Shown here: positions 1 to 11,088 of the stretch, piece by piece
Numbering within the stretch: position 1 is the first letter of the stretch
Layout of the letters: the number at the start of each line of letters is the position of its first letter
Source of the DNA: Hedera helix
Lineage: Eukaryota; Streptophyta; Magnoliopsida; Apiales; Araliaceae
Direction of reading: 5' to 3'
NCBI GenBank assembly: GCA_947179155.2
Contig: OX359266.1
Span: 42,185,039-42,249,038 of the forward strand
DNA: 64,000 nucleotides
Translations under genes and position numbers: made by a program
Notes under the pieces: generated by a model
Told to the model about the DNA's origin: nothing
The model's input: the letters and a program-made list of their open reading frames with translations, nothing else
The model's database searches: none

Positions 1-764
1 CTTGGCTCTGATACCAAGAAGGCGGAAGCTGAAAGAGGGAGAGGGGAAGGGGAAAGAACGATCCCAGAGTACGGGCTTTCACCACTCACCATACTGATGG
101 GTTGTGCAGATAGTGACCGTGGCCTTGCAGAACAGGGGTTAACTACTCACAGTTCATAACCATAAATAAATTATGCATGATGCAAGGGGAAGTAGGAAAG
201 GGACCTCACAGTTGAATATTTATAAACTGAAATTATAAGTATAAGTATAATCCGACCATTTAGGCGGTAGAGATGCAGATGCAAATAATCTGGCCAACAG
301 ATGCCAGTCTAATATGATTACTTATTGAATCTGAAAATATTTACATACAAGAAGTATAATACATAAACAGGAAATAAACAAATCATTAATCAAGTATTGA
401 TCATTAATTTTAAACTCTTTTTTAATTGTTCTAAGTTGATGATGAACTGGTTTAGGTCCAAAATCAGACTGGGTAGGAGATAAATTCTGGGATTCATCAT
501 CCTCAGGTTGGTTGACAGGTTCAAACTTGTCATAACAGGGATGACTTGTCTGTCCTTCGGTAAAAGTTCCTTTTAATTTTACACTAGGTAAATTAGCCTT
601 TCCTAACAGATCAAGTTTCATGGTCTTTATATATATAATTAAGTACATGTTCTATATATTTGGATTTTGGTATCCCTTATAAAAACATAAAAGTAAAAAA
701 AGTTTTAGACTTTATTTAAGTAAAAAATATTTTAGGCTTGAGACTTTATTTGTCAATTATTTCT

Positions 765-990
765 GAACTCGTACTTACTCTTCTAGTTTCTACTGCAACT
801 ACCGAACGATCATTTTTAGCAACGAATATCATTAAAACTAGGCTTTGATATAAGATAGAGGATGATTTTCTCAGCGACTCGTTGATTTTATATATTGAAA
901 GGAAAATTGCTACGAAATTTAGTATATAATCATTCATAGACGACTTTCGAGATTTAAAAGAACATCGGATTCCATTTTGATATATAATTT
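765..990 (+). pseudogene. hAT transposase C-terminal (dimerisation) remnant
   Basis: Read from 765 in frame, the plus strand gives ELVLTLLVSTATTERSF followed by blocks such as IIKTRL and FIDDFRDLKEHR. This is the conserved C-terminal dimerisation region of plant hAT (Ac-like) transposases. The frame is broken by a TGA at 846-848 and a TAA at 927-929. The zinc-finger and catalytic parts are not visible upstream. It is an old fragment of an autonomous element and cannot encode a working transposase. The open frame on the opposite strand over the same bases is a shadow. No terminal repeats or target duplication can be assigned. Confidence 0.8.
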
Positions 991-1614
991 TGATGCTCCT
1001 TAAAACGAAATCCTGGCTTCGGCCTTGCCGCCCGGTAACCATGGATTAGAGGATAATAAATTTCTTCACATGCTTGGAGATTGATGTATCACTTATATAC
1101 TATATAGATAGATCAGAGAGTGAGAGGGAGGGAGGCAACAAGATTCGGGAATAAAATAAGGGACAAGTCTGCAGTTGGGTTGACAATAAATCATGGAGTT
1201 TTTTAGTTTCTTTTACTACACGGTCACCAGATTAAATTAAAGATCCATAACCTAAACTCCTTTAATTAATTTTTTGGAACATATTTCTGAACTCATATAT
1301 ATATTTCCCTAGCTACCTGTGATTGATTAATTGGTCCTCCAGATGACCGTGAATCTTCAAAGAAATCGGCCATTTCAACTTTGACAGAACTGATCTCTCT
1401 CTCTCAGCCTCTCTTATATAATTATATTGTGGAATACTCCTATTAAATTAATTATGATCTCATATCTCTACATATACTATTTATACAGTAGATCAAATAA
1501 TTGAACTAATTTTAAGTAGACTGAATGTTGACAACGATGCATGGACCAAATTTACAACATGAAAAAATAATGCGTTTGAAAAGTATCTTGATTACTTATT
1601 TCCAATTGTCCCCT

Positions 1615-1891
1615 AACTGTACTATTTATTAACTGGTCCTTGGATCAAGGGTCTTTCTCTAAAAAGTAGTCCTACTGTGAGGTAGGGGCTGCTAGTTATT
1701 TATGAGTTGGTCCATTTACTTTAATTTTAAATCTTTGGTTGATTGCAATAACTGTGCTATTTATTAACTGGTCCTTGGATCAAGGGTTTCTCTAAAATGT
1801 AGTCATCTACTCATATTTTGAGGGTTGGGGGTTCTAATTGTTTATGAGTTGGTCCATCTACTTTAATTTTAAATCTTTGGTTGATTGCAAT
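1615..1891. repeat. Two-copy tandem duplication (about 135-142 bp unit)
   Basis: Units 1615-1749 and 1750-1891 both begin AACTGT(A/G)CTATTTATTAAC and both end TTTGGTTGATTGCAAT. They differ mainly by indels in the middle. No coding potential is seen. Confidence 0.85.
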
Positions 1892-2013
1892 TTGATCTCT
1901 ATTTTCAACATTCTCGATCGTGTAATTTAATCATTATTGGTCGCCATAAATATCCCAGTCTTCTTCTCAAACTAATAAATTAATGTTATTTTTGAGCGTG
2001 GAAGTGAGCATGC

Positions 2014-2015
<2 letters not shown>

Positions 2016-2045
<30 letters not shown>

Positions 2046-2046
2046 G
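2016..2046. repeat. (TA)n microsatellite
   Basis: A GTGTG tract runs into about 15 TA repeats. Simple sequence only. Confidence 0.9.
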
Positions 2047-2298
2047 TTTAATTAAAATTTGTCGGCGATATTTTGAAAATAGGAGGGACTGTTTGGTCTC
2101 CTCCATTTTTTGTTTCTTCATGACTAATTCTTCCATTCATTCTTTCGGTCGTATGTGCCAATTTAGATTTGGATAAATATATACATATATACAACTTACA
2201 TATAAAATCATTGATATATTTATTTTTGACAAAAAAAAAAAATGCATAAATTTTAGTGTTGAATTAAATTATTTTTTTATATCAAAAGTGGGATCTGT

Positions 2299-2382
2299 AG
2301 TGATGTTGTATGTAAATTATAAGTATGTATAGATATGTCATGATATATCTATACATATCTACAATTTACATACAACATCACT
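2299..2382. repeat. 84-bp near-perfect palindrome
   Basis: The left arm AGTGATGTTGTATGTAAATT is mirrored by the right arm AATTTACATACAACATCACT. The inner parts (AGTATGTATAGATAT and ATATCTATACATATCT) also pair, leaving a loop of a few bases. It would fold as a long hairpin. It may be a small MITE or foldback remnant; similar AACTTACATATA sequence occurs about 120 bp upstream. Confidence 0.8.
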
Positions 2383-2488
2383 GTACTTTGGCAATTGTGA
2401 ATTGTGCATGACATATATGAGTGAAAAGGTGGGAGGCCAAAGGAAATACTTCTGAAATAAAAATAAAATCATTTATCTAATAAGACGA

Positions 2489-3057
2489 CCACGGCCCAGG
2501 GCCGGCCCAACTTAATAAATAAAAAAGCCTGCGCTTTAGGCCCCATTTCAAAGAAGGCCCCAAATTTTTTAAACATCATAAATAATTCATATAAAAAGGT
2601 CTTATAAAATATAAGCTAAATAATTTTTTAGGGCCCATAATCCAATTCAAATATTAAATAAGTAAAAAAAAATTAACAGTATAAAAAAAAGCCTCATTTA
2701 AATAAAAATTATTAATACTCCTTCCGTCCCAAAATAAAAGTTCTCCATTGATTTTTGTAGTCAAATTGACCATTTTTAAAATTAACAATTAAACATATAT
2801 ATTTAGATTTTAAAAAAAGTAAACATTGAGATTAGTACTAAATTTTATATAATTTATAATGTTTATAGGCTTTTTACATATATATTAAATAATAATAAGC
2901 TATATTTATTCAAAAAATGATCAATTTGACCATAAAAGTCAATAAAAAATGTACCAAACATAGAAGGCCTCATTAAAAATATCGCTTTAGCATTATCCAA
3001 AAATAAATAAATATCGCTTTAGGCCTCATATTGTCTTGAGCCACCCCTGCCACGGCC
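2489..3057. mobile_element. Non-autonomous hAT element with 8-bp target duplication
   Basis: The element occupies 2497-3049 (553 bp). It starts CAGGGCCGGCCC and ends GAGCCACCCCTG, so the terminal inverted repeats are about 12 bp with a few mismatches. It is bracketed by the perfect 8-bp duplication CCACGGCC at 2489-2496 and 3050-3057, the size expected for hAT. There is no transposase ORF. The interior is AT-rich and carries a Stowaway-like segment. An autonomous hAT must have mobilised it. Confidence 0.88.
2717..2960. mobile_element. Stowaway-like (Tc1/mariner) MITE remnant nested in the hAT element
   Basis: TACTCCTTCCGTCCCAAAAT at about 2717 matches the typical Stowaway terminus. AGTCAAATTGACC near 2760 pairs with GATCAATTTGACCAT near 2920, which gives internal dyad symmetry. 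A clean right terminus is not visible, so this is a degraded copy. Confidence 0.5.
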
Positions 3058-3735
3058 AGTAATTAAATTAACATGCTAATTTATGAGATAGATAACGGGA
3101 AAGTGATAAATTTCTTACTTTGTGATAAACTAATGATTCTCTTCCATAATTGTACGTAGTAAGTTTTTGTTCCATAAACCAAGGAGTGATATGGAAATAG
3201 TATCTTGTTGTTGTTGTTATTTATTATTTTATTTTCACTATTCGGTCACACCCTAATTTGTTGACAATTAATGGCCTTAATTATTTAAAAAATATATATA
3301 TAATTTTAAATATATTTTTACATAATCTTTTTATATTATATAAAAATATTAAAAATACATGTAAAAATAATAACCAACCCCTCCTTATTTAAATGACTCG
3401 GCTTTATACATCTTAGAATGGTAGGTCGGGCCAAAGGAAAATGAGTTCTCGTGTCGTACTATATATAATATGATCAATTGCCTAACCTTTAAGGACACGC
3501 AATAAATTCTGTTAAAAGGTAGCATTGTTCATTGCTAACCCCAAAATTTTAGATAGCCCTTGGCGGAGATTTTGAGAATAAGTCCTCTGGACATTATTTG
3601 AACCAATGGACTTCTAGAAAGGGATTTATGAAAGCAAGAAACCAATAAGTTGAATAACATGAAAAATTAGTCATTCTTTCTCTCGACTATGGTAACTATG
3701 AAAATGAAACCAAAGTTTAGAATAAGAGAAGATCA
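3058..3735. other. Intergenic, no gene seen
   Basis: AT-rich sequence without an ORF, RNA gene or clear repeat that I can support. Confidence 0.6.
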
Positions 3736-4052
3736 GGGATACGTTTGTTCATAAAAAAATATGTTTAAATTGAAATATTTGTCTTATTTTACATTACTTT
3801 AGAATATTTTATTTCATAATAAATAATTAATAATTCTTTAAATAATTTTATAAAATATTTTTTGTTATTCTTAAGAATATTTATGAGAGATTATATAATT
3901 CTGTAATGAATGTGGGATTAATAGCCCCTCCTATTTTAAGCTATCACATGACTTTATGAAATTAATAGTCTCTATTTAAATAGTCCAAAATAGTGTTAAA
4001 TTAAGATAAATAATCTAATTCCAAGTATACTATTTGCATACAAACATAGCCC
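3736..4052. mobile_element. MITE-like element (about 317 bp)
   Basis: The left end GGGATACGTTTGTTCATA and the reverse complement of the right end, GGGCTATGTTTGTATGCA, match at most positions. The interior is AT-rich and non-coding. I could not fix a target duplication, so the superfamily (hAT-like by terminus style) is a guess. Confidence 0.55.
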
Positions 4053-5145
4053 AAGAGAAAATATGTTGATATTATATGTCATTTTTCTTTTCTAATATTT
4101 AATAGTTTATGCCGGGAAATTTCAAAGAATTTTCATGAATTATACCTATGTAGGAGAACAAAATAAAGGAAAGGAAAATGAACTTAGTAGCTTTCTTTAA
4201 TAATGTAGTTTATTTTTTCTTTAAGCGCATGCATTCATGATCCTAAATTATGCATTCATGTGAAGGGAAATGATCAAGCAGACTGATTTTGAATTAAAGA
4301 TAGGTCGAGAAAGTAGATTATATACTTTGTAATTAATTTCAGTAATTTAAACGTTATAAACTGAGTACAATATAAGATGAGCATTTATTTTGCAGCTAGC
4401 GTGTATTTTTGACCGAAAACTGTGACTACGTACATATTTCTCTAGTATGAACTATGAAGCACTTCATGTTTAGTTCTATGTAGTATGTGCCTGATATATA
4501 TTTAAGTTTATTATGTACTGAATTAATTAAATACTGAAACATGGACAATGTGCTTCCACGCTTTATCCTTTTACGAAGAAGAATTCCTTGTTCTTGTGTG
4601 TGCGTGAGAGAGAAATAAAGGGAGAAAAAATAGAGAATTTTTTTCTGTTGGTCAACTCAAGTGGTAATGAGCTCGACGATGAGTTCTTAGTGCAGTGGTT
4701 AGGCTGGGGCATTGTAATCTTCAAGTCTCAAATTTGATTTTTTCATTTATCTAAGTTTATTTATTAGTTTTATGTGTGTGATATTATTTTTATTTTATTT
4801 TAGATATGTGCAGTGTGTTATTTTTTTATTTATTTAAAGTATATTTCTTTCTTTAAATGAGACTTGATGTGATTATTAAAATTGTAATTATAATTATGTA
4901 CGTATATTAAATATTTGATTATGGGATTATATTATACCCCTTAAAATGAGGCTTAAAAGAAAGTGATAATGAGACCGGTAATGTATGTTTTTCAAGATAT
5001 TAACCTCGTGTTCAAAACAATTAATGTCGAATTTGATTAGGCTTCATGTTGATTTTTTAAAGTCTCTTAGGCAGGCTTCATGTTGATTTTTAAAGTCTCT
5101 TAGTACCGTAGATGGATTATATCGTGCCAAGAAAATAAAACAAAC

Positions 5146-5187
<42 letters not shown>

Positions 5188-6002
5188 TGCATGAGTTTCA
5201 ACTTTTATGATTATAGCTGAAAAGAATTGCATGCAGCTAAGCATTATACATGCACCTTAATAAAGTAATAAAAAAAGTTCTCCTCCTTTATGAGTTGTAT
5301 ATTTTTATTTAGACTTGATGACTGGAAAGAACTTATACTATATAGATAGATAATATTAATTGAATCATGTTTTGTTTATATATATATAGGCACATAGATT
5401 AAAACTGATAACTTTTTGTTAGCTTTGTGTTATTTTTGGATTAAAAAAATAAAATAAATAAATGAATAAAATAAAAAAGAGAATAAAATAGAGAGTGGAA
5501 TTATTTATTCTATTATAGTTAGAATGAGTCATTTTATATTTTCTCCAAATGAATAAAATTCATAAATTTGAAAAGAATGAGAATGATTCATTCTATTCTA
5601 ATGGAGTAACCAAATATAATTTTTTTTATTTTCTAAAAATAAGTCATTCAATTTTTACTTTTATTCATTCGATCCAAATGTAATATTAGCATTTGCATGG
5701 TTTCATATCTTCACCGGTTCTTTCTGGACTTGTGCTCTTCCTTGGTCCTCGTGCTTGTTAGGTCTTTGCTACCTTTTTCTGTTCTCATTTCACTTCAACA
5801 ACTTTATTTCATGAGATCGAACTGCATTTATTAATTTTACATTTTACAGAATTTGTAGAATTTATTTAGCAGGTTTTGAAGTAAATATATATAGTGATAA
5901 AGTACACGATCATACTAATTAAGGATCAATATTTAATTAAAAAACTATTGACAGGTTTAGTTGAAACTATTTGTCTTTTCACCTATTTCATTCGACTACA
6001 GC

Positions 6003-6044
<42 letters not shown>

Positions 6045-6812
6045 ACCAGGTGAAGATATGTTTTACATTAAATAAACTGTAACTCGAGGGAGAGGACAAG
6101 TTAAGAGACCATTTTCCTTTTGACCACTTCCATAATCTATACTCCATAAAAGTTATGCTAATTACTTGCTACAAGCCAAAAGAAAGTAAACATAAAAAGC
6201 GATAAAATAATTGAAAAGCAAATAAAATAAAGTAATTGGCTTAATTTGTTGGCCGTAAACTTATATTCTTACTCTTTATATTCCAAGTTTGAGTCGTGCA
6301 AAAATCTACAATTGCTTAATTGGCTCACTCGCTAGCTGTACGCACCAAAAAATTCCTTAACGCCAAAAGTGGAAAGCAATGGGAATAAGATTAATATATA
6401 AAATTTAAAAGATTATATAGAAAGATAAAAACAAATTAATTTTAAAAAATGACAAAATAATAATATAATTAAAATTATAATAAAAAAGGGGGGGAAATAG
6501 TGTAACAAGATTTCACCGTTGACATAAGAGGCTCTAAAAACCGCTTTATAATATAGACCAACCTGAGAGCTTGAAATGTAAAAATTACTCGAGACTAGCT
6601 AGTATATCGAGTGTGTTTGGTAAGGAATTTTTTTCAAACATTTACATTTTTTGAACTTCCTTTAGACTAAATCTTTAGGCATATTAAAATTGATTGATTT
6701 TTTAATTGACTGTTTTAGTTTTAGAAAATAAATATTTTTTGAACTTTTCTTACTGTTTGCATAGAAAATTTTAGACCATGAATTTGCATGTAAGAGTCGA
6801 CAACTCTTGGGC
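4053..6812. other. Intergenic AT-rich region with microsatellites
   Basis: No gene is supported. It contains (GA)n at about 5149-5186, (GT)n(AT)n at about 6002-6043, and possible diverged MITE sequence around 5430-5690. Short open frames here are explained by simple repeats. Confidence 0.6.
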
Positions 6813-7070
6813 AACCGGTGTTAGCGATCGGTCCGAATTTTTTTTTTTTTTTTATTTTATTTTTAAAATATTTATTTTATTTTTTTTTATAAAATTTAAT
6901 GATTTAGATATAATTTAAATACATATAAATAATAATATTATATAATCTGTATAATATTATTATTTATATGTATTAAAATTACACTTAAATTATTAAATTT
7001 TATAAAAAAAATATTATAAATATTTAAAAAAAATAAATTATTTTTTGAATCGGTAGCTAGAACCGGTCCC
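6813..7070. mobile_element. Foldback / MITE-like inverted repeat
   Basis: The left end ACCGGTGTTAGCGATCGG is matched by the reverse complement of the right end, ACCGGTTCTAGCTACCGA. The whole AT-rich interior is inverted about a centre near 6945 (ATAATATTATTATTTATATG and its mirror). A target duplication is not clear. Confidence 0.6.
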
Positions 7071-8705
7071 ATAGAAGCACTCTTTGAAATTTGTGAAGAA
7101 CTGAAGATGGAGTCAACAAGTGGCCAAACTGCAAAAAGGAGTGGGGGGCATTATCTTACTTACGTGGTCGAGTGCCGGGGGAATGAAGATGGACCCCACC
7201 AGCCGTCATGCGGTGGGCCGAATCCCTGAAATTCGTTGACCCGGTCTAGTAGAGAGGGAGAAGAATGGAAAGACCATGGTAGGTTGGGAAATATTAAATA
7301 TAAATAAATTCACAAACATAAATTTAAAATATAAATTTAAATGATTAAATAAAAATTTATATTCAGTATTTGTGTGTATAAATTTATTCATTAAATATTA
7401 AGTCCGGCGTCTCACGTGGAAGTGCCGGGCCGGCGGTAAAATTTTGGATCTTTTCCTTGACAAATCCCAGACGCAATCAATGTCAAACCTTCTTTCTATT
7501 GTCCACGAGTTGGCCCTAATGTGGACCCCGCTGCCAGCTGTCACTCTCGTGGACTATCTCGAAGTTTCTTTTTCTACCTTAATTTCTAACCCATGGTTGA
7601 AACTTGATCTTGTAGACCTCTTGCCAGGCGTCTTTACATTTTGCTATGTTAACTATCATTAATTTAATAAATAATTTATTATTGAATAAAATAAATTGTA
7701 CTGATGAAAAAAGAAAGCAAACAACCTGTAGTGTTATTTATTGACATTAACGATATGATATATTAAAAATTAGAGATAATTTGTACTTAAAGGTACGGTA
7801 TAATTAATATAACAATTGAGTACTGTATTTAATATTTTTAAATTAAAAAATTTAAAATTGTTGTAAACTCTCAGTTCCATAATAGAACTGAGAATCTAAT
7901 CATTAATACAAAAAGATTAATACTCAATCCAGTCATAGTTTTTTTTTGAGACAAACATAAGTGTGCTACTCATTCTTAATTTAAAATTAGTTCTTAACAG
8001 GTTTGAACAATTAATTGATTGATGATAACGGGTTCAAATTTGTGTAATATAGTGATTTTGGATATCCCACACACCTTTCATTTATTGACAAAATAGAATG
8101 AGAAGTTTGACAGCATTTATTTGCCTCCAGTATTTCTAATCATCGATCAATATGATCCATGAACAATATTTTCTGTAAAAAAAATGATAGTACTGCAAGC
8201 CATTTGGTGAAATCCAATGAGCGGGAAAAATATGCAAAAATAAAAAAGAAAGGTTTTTGTATATATATCCAAAAGTATAAAATGAGTCTTCTAAGTCCAA
8301 ACAAAAAACTATTGGCATAACACTAACTAAATCGCAACACTATAACATTTTTTTTTTATATATTTTTTCTTGAAATTGGACAAAAGATTTTCATACCATG
8401 AGTCAGAGTCTACTACAATAGTTGTTCTCGATATAGCCCGCAAAAACACCAAAAAGATGACATGTAATTGCTCATGCCTGAAGACACGACATAGATTAAA
8501 ATTCTAAAAATACTCTATTACCTAAAAACTCTTTGCAACCTAAAATAACTTACAAATCAATTATAATGACTCTGAACTGTCCCTATGATTTTCTGCCCAA
8601 ATCAATTTGCATGTTGAAACATAACGACCGCAATACCCAAAAAACAGGAAAATTGCGTCAATATTAAAAGAGTGACTCACGTTTACGTGCATTTTTTTAT
8701 TTTTT
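7071..8705. other. Intergenic, no gene seen
   Basis: 7080-7620 is less AT-rich than its surroundings and has GC-rich patches such as GTGCCGGGCCGGCGG near 7423, but no protein homology or splice structure is visible. The rest is AT-rich. Confidence 0.55.
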
Positions 8706-9314
<609 letters not shown>

Positions 9315-9315
<1 letters not shown>

Positions 9316-10397
9316 GTGTAATGGTGAATTTGATTTGTGCTGAAAATATGAGTAGATAGATTTTTAAAAAAAAGATGTTGAGTTTGGGAGAAAATGAGAG
9401 ATATATTAGTGACATTTGGATGTTGAAGCCCCAAATGATTTTAGATTGTTGGATGTTAAAGTTTAAATTGATTTGAGGCTGTTGGATATTAAAGTTTTAG
9501 GATTTGAGTCGCTTTGTTTTGTATTATAGATTGAGCGAGACAGTCTAAAATCAAGAATATGCTATTTTTCTTTAAAATAAAATTTATTCCACTAATATAA
9601 TAATAAAATATTATCTGAGATACTACTTAATATGAAATATTTAAAACCTCTAATATTAATCTTGTACATTTGTACATTAATCTAGCTTTGTAATGCACTC
9701 ATAATACATATCTCAGTGTACAACTATATACTCCATATTTTAATGTGTGCATATATTTTCATCCATATTTTATAAGTTAATTACATTATATTGTTAATAA
9801 TTTACACAATGTTGCAGATAGATAAATGTTTAGTTAAAATGCAATTTAAAATTTTTCAATAGAGGATACCTATTTTGTTCAAAAAATAAATCATATTTAT
9901 CATTCTTTAAAATAGTCTCATTTGTCAAATTTTTTTATTTTAAAAAAATAGTCATTTTTTATTTTATAAAAGTATAAAATTATAAATATCATCACTATTA
10001 TCATGCATGTAGATCATCAGTATTAAAGTAAATACTCATTAGATTTGGCGGTAAATTAACAAATAAGGAATAATGAGATATCTTTAAAATTAATTTGTAA
10101 ATGTTAAGAATAAAATTCTTTACGCGGAAGGGAAGGGAGGGAGTAACATTATGTGTTACTTGCTATTTTGAAAATAATTTTCTAATAGTACTATTTCATA
10201 TGAATGCACAAGAGTATTCAAGTAAACATTTTTCATAAACAATTAAGGGAATTGCAATGGAACTAGCAAATTGCACCATAGGTTGAAGTCATAACGGGGG
10301 TTGTGTGTGTGTGTGTGTGTGTTTTCTTGTTTAAGGGTTACGAGACTTATGGGCAATCTCCATCAAAGTAGCATATATATGATAGAATTATAGTTTT
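9315..10397. other. Intergenic with a possible Stowaway right end
   Basis: No gene is visible. GGAAGGGAGGGAGTAA near 10128-10145 resembles the right terminus of a Stowaway MITE, but its left end is not clear. A (GT)n tract lies at about 10302-10322. Confidence 0.5.
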
Positions 10398-10800
10398 AAG
10401 GGGTTGTTTGTTTAAAATGGAATGAAATAGTTCTGAATATTTAACTAATCTGAATGAGTTTAATAAAGTAGAATTTTGAATAAAAAAAGTTATTTAATAA
10501 TTGACATGTCTAAAATATCTGAATAACAAATTTTTACTATTTTATCTTTCTGAAAAAATTCAAAATTATTGTAAATTTATTTAATATTACTTAATATAAT
10601 AGTTAGTATTTTTTTTTAAATTTTTTTTACTTTATTCAACTGAGACTTATTCATTCAACCAAAAAAATTAGACTTAATCATTCAATTCAAAATACTGATC
10701 GATTTAACCGTTCAAATAATTTTTATTCAAAATAAAAATAAATAATTAATTAAACCATTCAATCATTTAACTCCATTTAATCTCAAATAAATACAGCCTA
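10398..10800 (-). repeat. Dispersed MITE-like repeat family 1, copy 1
   Basis: This segment is related, in inverted orientation, to 30467-30725. Shared landmarks read in the other copy's sense are GTATTTATTTG, TTAAATGG, and a TAAGTCTAAT motif followed by a T-run. Its ends (GGGTTGTTTGTTT and the reverse complement GGCTGTATTTATTTG) look like terminal inverted repeats. Confidence 0.6.
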
Positions 10801-10861
10801 GGTCGTATCACGTATGTAAGAGTCAGCTAATTAGATGGTGTGTAATAATAACCATTTTGTT

Positions 10862-10877
10862 TTTTTATATATATCTC
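10862..10877 (+). promoter_or_regulatory. Candidate TATA region of the WRKY gene
   Basis: TTTTTTATATATATCT lies about 210 bp upstream of the chosen ATG and upstream of the pyrimidine-rich leader. It is inferred from position and composition only. Confidence 0.4.
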
Positions 10878-11015
10878 AAACCTCCCATATAATAATTCTT
10901 GCAATTTTCTTTCAACAAATCTAAAAACTTAGCTCGCCTTGTATTTGGTCTTCACCCTCCTCCCTTTTTATTTGCCTAGTCCATTGCACCGTTTCAAGAC
11001 TCCATTTTCTCTCCC

Positions 11016-11018
<3 letters not shown>

Positions 11019-11074
<56 letters not shown>
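11019..11074. repeat. (CT)n tract in the WRKY 5' leader
   Basis: About 27 CT units end 15 bp before the ATG at 11089. CT/GA-rich leaders are common in plant genes. It would be translated as Ser-Leu repeats only if an upstream non-ATG start were used. Confidence 0.9.
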
Positions 11075-11083
<9 letters not shown>

Positions 11084-11088
11084 ATTAT

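Noticed and set aside
4..17. GGCTCTGATACCAA, the complement of an initiator-Met tRNA primer-binding site, suggesting another LTR element edge
   Set aside because: No TG LTR terminus follows on the right and the window ends on the left, so it cannot be tied to an element.
322..648. 108-residue minus-strand frame (KLDLLGKANLPSVKLKGTF)
   Set aside because: It looks somewhat protein-like, but I recognise no family and see no splice or promoter context.
10939..11088. In-frame N-terminal extension of the WRKY protein through the CT repeat
   Set aside because: It has no ATG start, and the Ser-Leu repeat is simply translated (CT)n leader; the ATG at 11089 is the natural start.
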